Shown here one piece after another: positions 1 to 9,209 of a stretch of 64,000 nt of DNA. Source of the DNA: Paraclostridium sordellii (lineage in GTDB: Bacteria; Bacillota; Clostridia; Peptostreptococcales; Peptostreptococcaceae). Within the stretch, counting starts at the first letter, position 1; every line of letters begins with the position of its first letter. A program made the translations under genes and the position numbers. The notes below the pieces were generated by a model. It did not search any database. It worked only from the letters and a program-made list of their open reading frames with translations, and had not been told where the DNA came from. The stretch is from NCBI RefSeq assembly GCF_000953675.1, contig NZ_LN679998.1, forward strand, positions 1,387,911 through 1,451,910, given 5' to 3'.

Positions 1-147
1 GTTGCTATATGTTTTTTTTATTTATTAAATTTAATTTTACAGAAAAAAATGAATTTAATAAATTATTTAAAAGCAAATGATTTCAGATAAAAAAACAAAA
101 AAATATAAGTGTTACGACAAAAAATTACAAAATATGGCAAAAATATA

Positions 148-156
148 TGTTATAAT
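148..156 (+). promoter_or_regulatory. Extended -10 promoter for the small membrane protein gene
   Basis: A perfect TATAAT at 151-156 is preceded by TGT at 148-150, which is an extended -10. No good -35 lies at the 17-bp position. The ribosome binding site AAGGGGTG sits just before the ATG at 226. Confidence 0.5.
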
Positions 157-225
157 GCAAACGGCAATTAAATATTTTTTTATTTAATTACTAAGAATAA
201 ATTTAGATATAAGGGGTGTTTTTCA

Positions 226-591
226 ATGAAAAAAAGTAAAATGCTAATAGCTAGTATGGTTTTAGGTATAATCTATACATTATACTTAGTATTCTATTTT
301 GCAGGTGCAATAGGTGGATCTGCAGATGCAGCTGAGGCAATAGGAGCATCTATAGCAGCTACACTTGTAATACCACATATGGCATGTGTTGCAATAGGAG
401 TTATATTCTCAATAGTAGCAGTAGTTACAAGTAAGCCGTGGGCAGGATTAACATCTATGATACTATACTTTGTAAGTGGAATTTTATTTTTACCATATGT
501 AATATTCTCAATAGTACTAGGTGTCGTAGCTTTATGTGGATGGTTAAATATGAAAAAAATAATAGATAAACAAAATGGTGCAAAAGCTTAA
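226..591 (+). CDS. Small four-TM membrane protein (DUF4064-like)
   Basis: A 121-residue integral membrane protein with four predicted helices (about 6-29, 39-67, 71-90 and 91-107) and a short basic tail. The second segment is rich in Ala and Ile. The overall layout resembles small DUF4064-type membrane proteins of Firmicutes, but no catalytic residue is visible, so the function is unknown. The ATG follows an AAGGGGTG site. The gene is monocistronic: it has its own TATAAT promoter and a 56-bp perfect palindromic terminator that starts at its stop codon. Family assignment is by general resemblance only. Confidence 0.7.
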   Translation: MKKSKMLIASMVLGIIYTLYLVFYFAGAIGGSADAAEAIGASIAATLVIPHMACVAIGVIFSIVAVVTSKPWAGLTSMILYFVSGILFLPYVIFSIVLGVVALCGWLNMKKIIDKQNGAKA

Positions 592-646
592 TATGGTAGA
601 TAAAAAGACTAAGAATATATATTCTTAGTCTTTTTATCTACCATAT
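591..646 (+). terminator. Perfect 56-bp palindromic terminator
   Basis: Arms 591-616 and 621-646 are perfect reverse complements. The central ATAT is self-complementary too, so the whole 56 bp is one palindrome beginning at the stop codon. The right arm carries CTTTTTAT. It would terminate in either direction. Confidence 0.8.
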
Positions 647-951
647 TACTTCTAATGATAATAATTTTTCAAAATTAAGTAATACAATATTACATAGATT
701 AAGTCATTCAATAATAAATTCGATAACAGAAAAAAATAAATAAATGTATAATTAAATTGAAGGTTTTTATAAATCATTAATAAATGTTTTTTCAGCGTGA
801 AAAATTATTTCACACCATAAATATTAGATTTTATTCCATAATATACATATATATCTATATTTATGATAATATTTAAATTAATTAAAGGAAAATAATGGAT
901 TATGAAAAACTTATATTAAGTTGGCATTAAATAAAACAATGGGAGGAAAAG
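592..951. other. Non-coding interval upstream of the ABC-2 exporter
   Basis: After the palindromic terminator this roughly 300-bp stretch holds no supported gene. The only ordered element is the dyad GTGAAA-N5-TTTCAC at 797-813, which could be an operator for the downstream exporter. The ribosome binding site GGGAGGAAAAG lies at the right end. Confidence 0.4.
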
Positions 952-1755
952 ATGATAGAAGTAAGAAATTTATGTAAATCTTTTACTAGAGTTGTAAAAG
1001 ATAATGGCTCAAAGAAAAAAAGTAAATTTTCAAAGCACAAAACAAAGAAAGAGGACTTCTTAGCTGTAAACAATATTAGTTTTGAAGCTAAAGAAGGAGA
1101 AATCTTAGGAATTTTAGGACCAAATGGAGCAGGTAAAACAACTCTACTTAGAATGCTTGGAGGAATACTAACTCCTACATCAGGTAGTATAAATGTTTGT
1201 GGATATGATTACTCAATTGATAAAAATTCAGCAAAAAAAGAAATTGGATATTTATCTGGAAATACAAAGTTGTATAATCGTCTTTCTCCAAGAGAGCTAT
1301 TAACAACTTTTGCAAGTTTATATGAAATGCCAAAGGACGAGATAGAAAAGTCTATAAATGAAGTAATAGATATAATGGGCATGGAAAGTTTTATAGATAA
1401 TAGAATAGAAAATTTATCTACAGGTCAAACTCAAAGAACTTCAATAGCAAGATGCCTAATTCACTCACCTAAAATTTATATATTTGATGAGCCAACATTA
1501 GGTTTAGATGTTATAAGTAGTAAATCTATTATAGATTTTATGAAAAATGAGAAAAAAAGAGGAAAAACAGTTTTATATTCAACTCACTACATGGAAGAAG
1601 CTGAAACTCTATGTGATAGAATAATGATGATTCACCAAGGTGAAGTAATTGCAATTGGAACTCCAACAGAGTTAAAAGAAAAGACAGAGACAGATAATTT
1701 AAGAGATGTATTTATAACTCTTGCAAGTGAAAGAGGTGATTTATTTGAGGACTAA
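952..1755 (+). CDS. ABC-2 exporter ATP-binding protein (NatA-like)
   Basis: A 267-residue nucleotide-binding subunit that powers export by the permease encoded next to it. Walker A GPNGAGKT is at about 56-63, the signature LSTGQ at about 155-159, Walker B IYIFDEP at about 175-181, and the switch His in STHYMEEAE at about 212. A lysine-rich insertion (about residues 16-34) splits the first strands and is longer than usual. The ATG follows GGGAGGAAAAG. Its 3' end overlaps the permease start by 11 bp, so the two are translationally coupled. NatA-type transporters can export sodium or drugs; the substrate cannot be read from sequence. Confidence 0.9.
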   Translation: MIEVRNLCKSFTRVVKDNGSKKKSKFSKHKTKKEDFLAVNNISFEAKEGEILGILGPNGAGKTTLLRMLGGILTPTSGSINVCGYDYSIDKNSAKKEIGYLSGNTKLYNRLSPRELLTTFASLYEMPKDEIEKSINEVIDIMGMESFIDNRIENLSTGQTQRTSIARCLIHSPKIYIFDEPTLGLDVISSKSIIDFMKNEKKRGKTVLYSTHYMEEAETLCDRIMMIHQGEVIAIGTPTELKEKTETDNLRDVFITLASERGDLFED

Positions 1756-3802
1756 AATAGTAAATCAAATATTTAAAAAAGAAATTCTAGATATATTAAG
1801 AGATAAAAAGACTATATTTATGATGATTATACTACCTATTATTTTATATCCCATTTTAATGGTTGGTATGACGCAAGTTATGTCGATGTCTATGAATAGT
1901 ATGGAAAAAGAAAACATAAATATAGCATTTAACAAAAAACCAGATGCTATATTAAATGAAGTTATAAAAGAAACTAATGTAAATAGAAAAAAGGATAATA
2001 GTGAAATTGGAGAAATTAAAATTAAAGAAAGTAAAGACTATAAAAAGGATTTAAATGATGGTAAAATATCTGCTTTTATAGAAATTAGCCAAAATGATAA
2101 ATTTGAAGATTTTAAAGTATATATAAATTCATCTAATAATTCTTCTTCAATGGCAGAAAAAGAAATTGAAAATATATTAAATACATATAAAGAAGATTTA
2201 GTTGAAAATAAAGTAAGAGAAAGTGGTTTAGATGTTAAATCTACACTAGAGCCAGTTTCTTATAAAACTGTAGATGTTGCAAAAAATGAAGAAGTAGCAG
2301 GTCATTTACTGGGACAAATACTTCCATTTGTATTAATTATAGGATTATTAATGGGAGCTATATATCCTGCAATAGACGTTATGGCAGGGGAGAAAGAAAG
2401 AGGAACTCTAGAAACATTATTTACACTTCCTATAACAAATCTAGAACTGGTTATGGGTAAATACATGGCAGTATCCTTATGTGCAGTGGCATCAGCAATT
2501 TTAAACTTTTTATCTATATTTATAACTATTGCCTTTTTGTTTGCCAGTCAGGGAATGGCAAGTCAAATGGGAATGATTAATATAGACTTATCACAAATGA
2601 TACTTCCAGGAATAATAACATTAATATGTGTATGTTTATTTGCTATGGTTGTATCGGCTATAAGTATGTGCGTATGTTCTCTTGCAAAGAGCTTTAAAGA
2701 TGCACAAAACTACATAACTCCAATAACTTTACTTGTTATGATACCTTCATATGTATCTATGATACCAAATATAAGCTTAAATAGCTTTACAGCTACTATA
2801 CCGGTTGTAAATATTTCACTACTTATAAAAAGTGTTCTTACATTCAATAGCAATATAAGTTTAATAGCTTTAGTTTTAGTTTCAAACTTTGTTTTTGTTA
2901 TAATCTCTGTGTTACTTTTATCTAAGATGTTTAATTCAGAAGAAATTTTATTTGGTAGTAGCAAAAGTTTTGCCTTACTTGAAAAGAGAAGTAATATCAA
3001 AAAAGGAACGATGCCATCAATAGGTGATGGAGTAACATTATATGCTGTTGGTGTAGTTTTATTAATCTATGTAGGAAGTTTAATTCAACTTAAATTTAAA
3101 ATGGGTGGAATAGCTCTAACTCAGATAATGATAATAGGACTTCCATTATTATTTGTATGGTATATAAAATCAGACTTTAAAAAGGCTTTTAGTATAAAAG
3201 TTCCAAAATTAATTAATGTTTTAGGTGGTATAGTTTTATGGATTGGAACATTCATAGTAGTTAATCTTATAACTCAAATAATGTTATTTTTATTCCCGCA
3301 AAACATGCAAGTTGTAGAAGGTTTAAATGATGTACTAAAATTAGACTCAAGTTTTTTATTAAACTTACTAGTTGTAGCGGTTATGCCTGCTATATGTGAA
3401 GAGTTTTTCTTTAGAGGGTTTGTATTTACCTCATTTAGTAATGGGAAAAATAAAAAAGCTCAAATATGGGCAGTAATTTGTAGTGGAGTTCTATTTGGAT
3501 TTATGCATATAGATTTTATAAGAGTCATACCGACTAGTATCTTAGGTATAGCACTTGGATATGCAGTTTACAAAAGTAAATCTATATTTATACCTATGTT
3601 AATGCACTTTTTAAATAATTCAGTAGCTGTACTTGCAATGCATACTACAAGTCATAGTGGATTTATAGGAAAAATAAATGATTTATTAACTATTGATTTT
3701 AATAACTTTAATACAATTAAATTTTTAGGGTTAATAATTTTGAGTATAATTTTAGCATTTATAGGAAGTAAGCTATTAAATAATAAAGAAAAGCAAGTTT
3801 AA
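1745..3802 (+). CDS. ABC-2 permease fused to a CPBP intramembrane protease
   Basis: A 685-residue membrane protein. The start is TTG 1745, placed behind AAGAGGTGAT inside the end of the ATPase gene; an upstream TTG at 1721 has no such site. The N-terminal part is a NatB-like ABC-2 permease: an anchor helix, a large hydrophilic outer domain to about residue 190, then a helix bundle containing the MAGEKERGTLETL motif. The C-terminal part is a CPBP (Abi/CaaX-type) protease with EEFFFR at about 552-557, FMHIDF and LMHFLNN. Such permease-protease fusions are known in clostridia. It presumably forms one complex with the preceding ATPase. Whether the protease moiety is active is not shown. Confidence 0.88.
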   Translation: MRTKIVNQIFKKEILDILRDKKTIFMMIILPIILYPILMVGMTQVMSMSMNSMEKENINIAFNKKPDAILNEVIKETNVNRKKDNSEIGEIKIKESKDYKKDLNDGKISAFIEISQNDKFEDFKVYINSSNNSSSMAEKEIENILNTYKEDLVENKVRESGLDVKSTLEPVSYKTVDVAKNEEVAGHLLGQILPFVLIIGLLMGAIYPAIDVMAGEKERGTLETLFTLPITNLELVMGKYMAVSLCAVASAILNFLSIFITIAFLFASQGMASQMGMINIDLSQMILPGIITLICVCLFAMVVSAISMCVCSLAKSFKDAQNYITPITLLVMIPSYVSMIPNISLNSFTATIPVVNISLLIKSVLTFNSNISLIALVLVSNFVFVIISVLLLSKMFNSEEILFGSSKSFALLEKRSNIKKGTMPSIGDGVTLYAVGVVLLIYVGSLIQLKFKMGGIALTQIMIIGLPLLFVWYIKSDFKKAFSIKVPKLINVLGGIVLWIGTFIVVNLITQIMLFLFPQNMQVVEGLNDVLKLDSSFLLNLLVVAVMPAICEEFFFRGFVFTSFSNGKNKKAQIWAVICSGVLFGFMHIDFIRVIPTSILGIALGYAVYKSKSIFIPMLMHFLNNSVAVLAMHTTSHSGFIGKINDLLTIDFNNFNTIKFLGLIILSIILAFIGSKLLNNKEKQV

Positions 3803-3816
3803 ATATATCTTTAAAG

Positions 3817-3850
3817 GAGTTATCTTGAAATATAGATAGCTCTTTTTTTT
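3817..3850 (+). terminator. Intrinsic terminator of the ABC-2 operon
   Basis: GAGTTATCT (3817-3825) pairs with AGATAGCTC (3834-3842) with one G-U pair, followed by eight T residues. Confidence 0.8.
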
Positions 3851-3994
3851 TATTTAAAATTATTAAAAATTTTAATGATGATTATTACAATTATAAATTT
3901 TACTTATAGGAAGTTTAGGTATATACTATTATCTGTATTAAAGAAAAAATTAACAATTTATATATATAAGCTCTTTACAAAGGAGGATGCAAAT

Positions 3995-5416
3995 ATGAGA
4001 GATGTTACTGTAATAGGAGCTGGTGTAGTAGGTTGCGCCATAGCAAGAGAATTATCTAAATACGATTTAGATGTAGTTGTAATTGATAAAAATGAAGATG
4101 TAGCTGAAGGTATATCAAAAGCTAACAGTGGAATTATACACGGAGGGTACAACGAGAAAAAAGGAACTTTAAAAGCAAAACTTAACTTAGAAGGAAATAA
4201 AATGATGGATGAGTTAGCTGAGAAATTACAATTTCCTTTTAAAAGAAATGGTGCTTTAGTTTTAGCTTTTAGTGAAGAGGAATTAGAAAGAGTAAAAGAA
4301 CTTAAAGCCAATGGAGAAGAAATCGGAGTTAAGGGATTAGAAATTTTAAATAGAGAAGAAGTTTTAAACCTAGAAAAAAATATAAATAAAGATGTATTAG
4401 GTGCATTATATGTAAAAACTTCAGGTATAGTAAGTCCATATGAAATGACATTGGCATTTGGAGAAAATGCAGTTGAAAATGGAGTTGAATTTATACTAGG
4501 ACAAGCTGTAGTAGATATAAAAAAAGAAGATGAAATATATAAGGTTAAACTTGAAGACAACAAAGTAATAGATAGTAAAATAGTTATAAATGCATCTGGA
4601 TTAGGTGGAGGTTATATAAGCTATTTAGTTAGTGGAACAAAATATGAAATAGATCCTGTTAAAGGAGAATATTGTTTATTTGATAAAGTAGCAGGAAATT
4701 TATGTGAAAAAACTCTATTTCAAGTGCCAACTAAGTTAAGTAAAGGAGTTTTAGTTACACCAACAGTTGATGGAAATCTTTTAGTAGGACCTAATGCAAA
4801 AAGTAGTGATAACATAGAAACTTCAAGAGAAGGTATAGATGAAATTTTAAACAAAAGTAAGAAAACAATGAAAGATATACCAGTTGCAAGAGTTTTAAAT
4901 ACTTTTAGTGGTCTAAGACCTAAAGTTTGTGGTGGAGATTTTATAATAGAAGAAGCCAAGGATTCTAAAAACTTTATAAATGTAATAGGTATTGATTCAC
5001 CTGGATTAACAGCAGCTCCAGCAATAGCTACTTATGTAATTGAATTAGTTTCTAGAAATATAGAATTACACAAAAAAGGAAATTATAAAGAAACTAGAAC
5101 AAAAATGGTTAGAATGAGCGAATTAAGTATGGATGAAAAAAATAAATTAATTGCTGAAAATCCAGCTTATGGAAAAATGGTGTGTAAATGTGAGTTTGTA
5201 ACAGAAGGTGAAATTATAGATGCCATAAAAAGACCTTTAGGAGCAACTACACTAGATGGAATAAAAAGAAGAACTAGAGCTATGATGGGTGGATGCCAAG
5301 GTAGTGGATGTATGATACCTATAAGTATGATATTAAGCAAAGAATTAGGAATAGATATAAGTAAAGTAAACAAAAACTGCAAATCTTCTACAGTTGTTGG
5401 ATATAAGGAGGTTTAA
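3995..5416 (+). CDS. FAD-dependent oxidoreductase, GlpO/GlpA-like, with BFD Fe-S domain
   Basis: A 473-residue flavoenzyme of the anaerobic glycerol-3-phosphate dehydrogenase type (glycerol-3-phosphate to dihydroxyacetone phosphate, electrons to FAD and onward). The ATG at 3995 follows a perfect AAAGGAGG, so an in-frame start 40 codons upstream is rejected. The N-terminal dinucleotide fold VIGAGVVG is at residues 6-13. The C-terminal BFD-like [2Fe-2S] domain (about 395-445) has Cys 397, 399, 434 and 439 in CKC and GGCQGSGC. It is coupled to the next gene, which starts five bases after its stop. Exact substrate is inferred; a related 2-hydroxy acid oxidase is possible. Confidence 0.85.
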   Translation: MRDVTVIGAGVVGCAIARELSKYDLDVVVIDKNEDVAEGISKANSGIIHGGYNEKKGTLKAKLNLEGNKMMDELAEKLQFPFKRNGALVLAFSEEELERVKELKANGEEIGVKGLEILNREEVLNLEKNINKDVLGALYVKTSGIVSPYEMTLAFGENAVENGVEFILGQAVVDIKKEDEIYKVKLEDNKVIDSKIVINASGLGGGYISYLVSGTKYEIDPVKGEYCLFDKVAGNLCEKTLFQVPTKLSKGVLVTPTVDGNLLVGPNAKSSDNIETSREGIDEILNKSKKTMKDIPVARVLNTFSGLRPKVCGGDFIIEEAKDSKNFINVIGIDSPGLTAAPAIATYVIELVSRNIELHKKGNYKETRTKMVRMSELSMDEKNKLIAENPAYGKMVCKCEFVTEGEIIDAIKRPLGATTLDGIKRRTRAMMGGCQGSGCMIPISMILSKELGIDISKVNKNCKSSTVVGYKEV

Positions 5417-5420
5417 TGAT

Positions 5421-6311
5421 ATGATAGAATATAACTTAATTATAGTTGGTGGTGGAGCAGCAGGTATATTATGTGCCATAGATGCCTATAAAAAAGGAAT
5501 TAAAGATATTTTATTAATAGAAAAAGATCCTGTTTTAGGAGGAGCTTTAAATGTAGGAAATTTCAATATAAGCAATAAAAAAAATATAACTGGTAAAGAA
5601 TATAAAGTAAACTTATTAAAGGAACTTGATAATTGTAAAATAGATACAAAACTAAATACTATGGTTTTAAAAATAGAAGAAAATAACGAAGTACTGTGTA
5701 CAAGTCCAACAGATGGAATAGAAAAAATTAAAGGTAGAAATATAATTTTGGCAAACGGGTCTAAAGAAGGAGCAAGAAAGCCTGTAGATATGGTAGGTGA
5801 TAGATGTTCAGGAATACTTACTGTAGGAATGACAAAAAAAATCTTTAGCATGGAAAATATGATACCAGGTAAGGAGATTCTCATAGCTGGAGATGCTACT
5901 TTATATATGATAGAAAAAGAATTACAAGATAAAAATATAAATGTAGTAGGTATAATAACTAACGATAAGAATATAAATACTTACGGATTAACTGATAAAA
6001 TCTATGCTGATTACACTATAAAAGCTATATATGGTGAAGGTAGACTAAGTAGTGTTAAATTAGTTAAAGAAGGTAAAGAAGAATTAGTTAAATGTGACAC
6101 TTTAATATTTGCAAATCCAATGCTTTCAGATGGATTAGTAGCAATGAGAAGTGATATAAAATTAAATCCAAGAACTACAGGACCTGAGGTTGATGATAAG
6201 TTTATGACTTCAAGAGATAGAATATATGCTTGTGGTAATGGGATATTCATACATAAGTATATAGAAGATATAGAAAAAGAATGTAGTCAGTTAGTAGAAA
6301 ACCTATACTAA
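5421..6311 (+). CDS. FAD/NAD(P)-dependent oxidoreductase, partner of the GlpO-like protein
   Basis: A 296-residue pyridine-nucleotide-disulfide-type oxidoreductase. The ATG at 5421 is preceded by AAGGAGG; an earlier in-frame start lacks a site. The FAD-binding motif IIVGGGAAG is at about 7-15, and GNGIFIH near the C terminus matches the second FAD-contact region. In many clostridia this protein follows the GlpO-like enzyme and is followed by a small DUF1667 protein. Here the protein looks about 100 residues shorter than its usual relatives, and no DUF1667 gene follows. It probably passes electrons between the partner and NAD(P) or another carrier. Confidence 0.78.
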   Translation: MIEYNLIIVGGGAAGILCAIDAYKKGIKDILLIEKDPVLGGALNVGNFNISNKKNITGKEYKVNLLKELDNCKIDTKLNTMVLKIEENNEVLCTSPTDGIEKIKGRNIILANGSKEGARKPVDMVGDRCSGILTVGMTKKIFSMENMIPGKEILIAGDATLYMIEKELQDKNINVVGIITNDKNINTYGLTDKIYADYTIKAIYGEGRLSSVKLVKEGKEELVKCDTLIFANPMLSDGLVAMRSDIKLNPRTTGPEVDDKFMTSRDRIYACGNGIFIHKYIEDIEKECSQLVENLY

Positions 6312-6325
6312 AAATTTAATATGAA

Positions 6326-6370
6326 AAATAATTATAGACTATGGAGTTACTCCATAGTCTATAATTATTT
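6326..6370 (+). terminator. Near-loopless palindromic terminator
   Basis: 22-bp perfect arms (6326-6347 and 6349-6370) flank a single central base. It ends the oxidoreductase operon and abuts the GAGGTGATAAT ribosome binding site of the following MerR gene, so it could also affect initiation there. Confidence 0.75.
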
Positions 6371-6382
6371 TGAGGTGATAAT

Positions 6383-7204
6383 ATGAAACTTTCAACAGGT
6401 CAAGTTAGTAAATTATTTGATATCAGTAAAGATACACTAAGACATTATGATAAATTAGGAATTTTAAAACCAGAAATAAATAAATTAAATGGATATAGAT
6501 ATTATTCTCAAGAACATATAGATCAATTGAATTTAATACTAGCAGCTAAAGACTTAGATATATCTTTAGCTGCTATAAAAGAAACTATAGAAAGTGAAGA
6601 TTTAGGTGAGTACAAAAACTTGATTGATAAGCAAGAAAGATTAATAAAAGAAAAAATAGAAAATCTAAAAAGAAAGCAAAAGCAACTATCAAAATGGAAT
6701 GAAACTTTAGAAAACATAATAAACTTTAAAAATGAATATAAATTTAATAATTTAGAAGTATTTGAAACTCAATATAAATTTTATGGAGTAGAAATGAAAA
6801 AGGTTTTAGCAAAAAGTCTTAGTAAACAATATGCAAGTTATATAGATGAAAATATAGAATGTATGGGTGAAAAATGTTATTACACTTTATATAGTATTAG
6901 TAGAGATAATGAAATTAAAGAAGATGAAAGTATTATATTTATAAAAGAAGAAGAAAGAAATAAACATATAGCTAAAAAATATAAAAAAGAAAATTTAGAG
7001 CTAGTAGAAAAAAATATAAGTGGAAAATTTGTACGTGTTAATTTTTATGGAAATTCAAAAGAATTAGATGATTATTTAATTTTAGTTAATAAATATTTTA
7101 ATGGTGAATATATAAAAGAATTATTTATAAAATGTGATTTTTACATACCGAAAAAGAGTGAAGGTGAAAAATACTTTGTAGAAATTTTATTAAATATAAA
7201 ATAA
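6383..7204 (+). CDS. MerR-family regulator with GyrI-like effector domain (BltR/BmrR type)
   Basis: A 273-residue one-component regulator. The N-terminal winged helix (about 1-70) contains DTLRHYDKLGILKP and NGYRYYS, typical of the MerR family. A coiled coil follows (about 76-115), then a C-terminal domain (about 125-273) of the size of a drug-sensing GyrI-like domain. The start follows GAGGTGATA. The MFS pump gene begins 67 bp downstream behind a promoter with the 19-bp spacer that MerR activators untwist, so control of that pump is strongly suggested. The inducer is unknown. Confidence 0.85.
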   Translation: MKLSTGQVSKLFDISKDTLRHYDKLGILKPEINKLNGYRYYSQEHIDQLNLILAAKDLDISLAAIKETIESEDLGEYKNLIDKQERLIKEKIENLKRKQKQLSKWNETLENIINFKNEYKFNNLEVFETQYKFYGVEMKKVLAKSLSKQYASYIDENIECMGEKCYYTLYSISRDNEIKEDESIIFIKEEERNKHIAKKYKKENLELVEKNISGKFVRVNFYGNSKELDDYLILVNKYFNGEYIKELFIKCDFYIPKKSEGEKYFVEILLNIK

Positions 7205-7208
7205 TATA

Positions 7209-7239
7209 TTGACTGTGGAGTAGGTCTACACCTTAGAAT
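7209..7239 (+). promoter_or_regulatory. MerR-type promoter with 19-bp spacer for the MFS pump
   Basis: TTGACT (7209-7214) and TAGAAT (7234-7239) are separated by exactly 19 bp, the over-long spacer diagnostic of MerR-activated promoters. The spacer holds the imperfect dyad GTGGAG-N5-CTACAC. It lies directly between the MerR gene and the pump gene. Confidence 0.8.
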
Positions 7240-7240
7240 T

Positions 7241-7256
7241 AACTCATCGATGAGTT
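7241..7256 (+). repeat. 16-bp perfect palindrome at the pump transcription start
   Basis: AACTCATCGATGAGTT is a perfect palindrome that begins two bases after the -10 box. It could be a second operator or a 5' hairpin in the mRNA just before the AGGAGG site at 7259-7264. Confidence 0.45.
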
Positions 7257-7271
7257 TTAGGAGGAATTAAT

Positions 7272-8465
7272 TTGAATTTAATAAAAAATAGAGTATTTGT
7301 AACTATATTAGTAACAGATATAATACAACAAATGGCTATATGGATAAGAAATATTGCTATAATGTTTTTCATAATGGACTTAACTAACAAAGATCCTTTA
7401 GCTATATCTGCACTTAATTTTATAGAGTATTTACCTATGTTTTTACTTACCTTTGTAGGAGGAATAATAGCCGATAGATATAATCCTAAGAAGATAATGT
7501 TTTTTGGTGATTTATTTAGTTTTATATCTTTTATTATACTGGGAGTTGTCATATCTAAAGGATATATAGGGGCTATATTTTTAGTAGTTTTAGTTTCAGC
7601 AAGTGTTACACAGTTTTCATATCCATCATCACAAAAGTATTTTAAAGAATATGTAGATGAAGATAGTATAGATAAAGCTATTGGTATAAGCCAGTTACTA
7701 AGTTCAGGATTTTTTGTTATAGGACCCTTTATAGGATCACAGTTTTACTTCAATTTTGGAATTGATAAAACACTTATGATAATATCTTTATTGTTTTTAA
7801 TATCCATAGCTCTAATATTAACACTACCTAATAAAAATTTTGAAAAAATAAAAAGTAGTGGTTTTATTGAAGATATAGGTTTAACTTTTAAATATTTAAA
7901 TGAAAAAGAAATATTAAAACTATTAACTAAAATGTTCTTTGTAGTCTCTTTTGCAATGGGTATAGCAAATAATCTAGATATATTTTTAGTTACAGATAGA
8001 CTGGGATTAAGTGAAGAATTTTATCAGTTTTTCTCAGGAATAGCTGGAGTAGGAGTAATAGTTGGAGGAGGAATTTATTTATTAGTTTCTAAACATATGA
8101 ATATTAAGGTGTTATACATTTTAATAGGGGTATTTTCTATTACAGTTTTCTTTGAGGGGTATTCTACAAATGCAGTACTTACTATGATGCTTCAGTTTAT
8201 AGATAACGTATTAGGTGGAATTTTGAGTGGTTATGTTATGACACTTATAACAAAGGTTACAGATCAAGAGTATTTAGGAAAAGTAAATGGAGTAACTTCA
8301 ACTTTAATGACATTTGGTATAATGGTTGGAACTATTTTTTCAGGAATATTTATGAAATATGCATCAATAGTATTTGCTTTTTTCGTAGCAAGTATTGCAT
8401 TTTTAATAAGTTTTACTATACTTTACAAAGCTGTAAACAAAGGAGTTTTAAAAGAAGTTGAATAA
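7272..8465 (+). CDS. MFS multidrug-type efflux transporter
   Basis: A 397-residue protein with twelve predicted membrane helices and the MFS motif A region GGIIADRYNPKKIM (about 66-79) after helix 2. The likely start is TTG 7272, seven bases after AGGAGG. It is of the macrolide/drug efflux (MefA-like) group, but the substrate is not known. It lies behind the MerR-type promoter and probably forms an inducible efflux unit with the regulator upstream. A terminator follows within 15 bp. Confidence 0.87.
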   Translation: MNLIKNRVFVTILVTDIIQQMAIWIRNIAIMFFIMDLTNKDPLAISALNFIEYLPMFLLTFVGGIIADRYNPKKIMFFGDLFSFISFIILGVVISKGYIGAIFLVVLVSASVTQFSYPSSQKYFKEYVDEDSIDKAIGISQLLSSGFFVIGPFIGSQFYFNFGIDKTLMIISLLFLISIALILTLPNKNFEKIKSSGFIEDIGLTFKYLNEKEILKLLTKMFFVVSFAMGIANNLDIFLVTDRLGLSEEFYQFFSGIAGVGVIVGGGIYLLVSKHMNIKVLYILIGVFSITVFFEGYSTNAVLTMMLQFIDNVLGGILSGYVMTLITKVTDQEYLGKVNGVTSTLMTFGIMVGTIFSGIFMKYASIVFAFFVASIAFLISFTILYKAVNKGVLKEVE

Positions 8466-8479
8466 ATTTATAAAAAATA

Positions 8480-8516
8480 GTCAGCTTTTAATTATATGTC
8501 ATAAGCTGGCTTTTTA
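8480..8516 (+). terminator. Terminator of the MFS pump
   Basis: GTCAGCTT (8480-8487) pairs with AAGCTGGC (8503-8510), followed by TTTTTA. Confidence 0.7.
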
Positions 8517-8545
8517 TTGTTATAGAAATTTTGTTATGGTATTAT
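8517..8545 (+). promoter_or_regulatory. SigA-type promoter of dut
   Basis: TTGTTA (8517-8522), a 17-bp spacer and TATTAT (8540-8545) with an upstream TGG, giving an extended -10. Confidence 0.65.
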
Positions 8546-8579
8546 AAATACTAACGATATTTTTAAAGGAGCAACAAAG

Positions 8580-9068
8580 ATGAAAATAAGAGGATTTGAA
8601 TTAGTATCAAAAGAAGAATTTGCAAAAGTAAATACAGATGTTAACTATGAAGAGTTAGAGTTACCTAAAAGAGCAACTAAGTTTGCTGCTGGGTATGATA
8701 TAAAAAGCACGCTAAATTTTAAATTAGAACCAGGTGAAGATATAGTTATACCAACAGGATTTAAGGCATATATGCAACCAGGAGAGATGTTATCATTATA
8801 CCCAAGAAGTGGTATGGGATTTAAGTATCAAATACAATTAGCTAATACTGTAGGTATAGGTGATGGAGATTACTATAATTGTGAGTCTAATGAAGGACAT
8901 TACTTTATAAAGTTAGTTAATAGAGGAAGCAAGGTTTGGGAGGTTAAAGTAGGAGATGGTATAGGACAAGCTATATTTATGCCAATACTTTTAGCTGATG
9001 GTGATGATTTTGATATGGGTGAAGAGAGAATTGGTGGATTTGGGTCTACTGATAAAGCTAAAAAATAG
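8580..9068 (+). CDS. dut: dUTP diphosphatase
   Basis: A 162-residue trimeric-type dUTPase, which hydrolyses dUTP to dUMP and pyrophosphate, keeping uracil out of DNA and feeding dTMP synthesis. The five family motifs appear in order: AAGYDIKS (I), PRSGMGFK (II), VGIGDGDYYN (III), RGSKVWEVKVGDGIGQ (IV) and the C-terminal GGFGST (V) that closes over the nucleotide. The length is slightly above the usual 145-150 because of an insertion after motif III. The ATG follows AAAGGAGC. It has its own promoter and stands alone. Confidence 0.93.
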   Translation: MKIRGFELVSKEEFAKVNTDVNYEELELPKRATKFAAGYDIKSTLNFKLEPGEDIVIPTGFKAYMQPGEMLSLYPRSGMGFKYQIQLANTVGIGDGDYYNCESNEGHYFIKLVNRGSKVWEVKVGDGIGQAIFMPILLADGDDFDMGEERIGGFGSTDKAKK

Positions 9069-9081
9069 ATAATTTTAATAA

Positions 9082-9124
9082 TACTTCTAGCATGAGAACT
9101 TATGGAAAATATAGAAGTTTTCTA
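9082..9124 (+). terminator. Weak terminator after dut
   Basis: ACTTCTA (9082-9088) pairs with TAGAAGT (9112-9118), followed by TTTCTATT. The loop is long, so support is modest. Confidence 0.45.
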
Positions 9125-9209
9125 TTCGTTAATTATGCTAGATATATTTATTGAAAAATTTTATAAATTTATGTTTAAAGTAAAAAAATTTAGGTATATA
9201 TTTAATATA

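Noticed and set aside
1-225. Partial gene at the left edge of the window
   Set aside because: All six frames are interrupted and the sequence reads as AT-rich promoter DNA of the gene at 226.
3958-4563. Long minus-strand frame opposite the GlpO-like gene (also 5486-5884, 38373-38630, 39315-39710 and others)
   Set aside because: These are mirror frames of strongly supported plus-strand genes, with low-complexity Ser/Phe/Ile-rich translations and no ribosome binding site.
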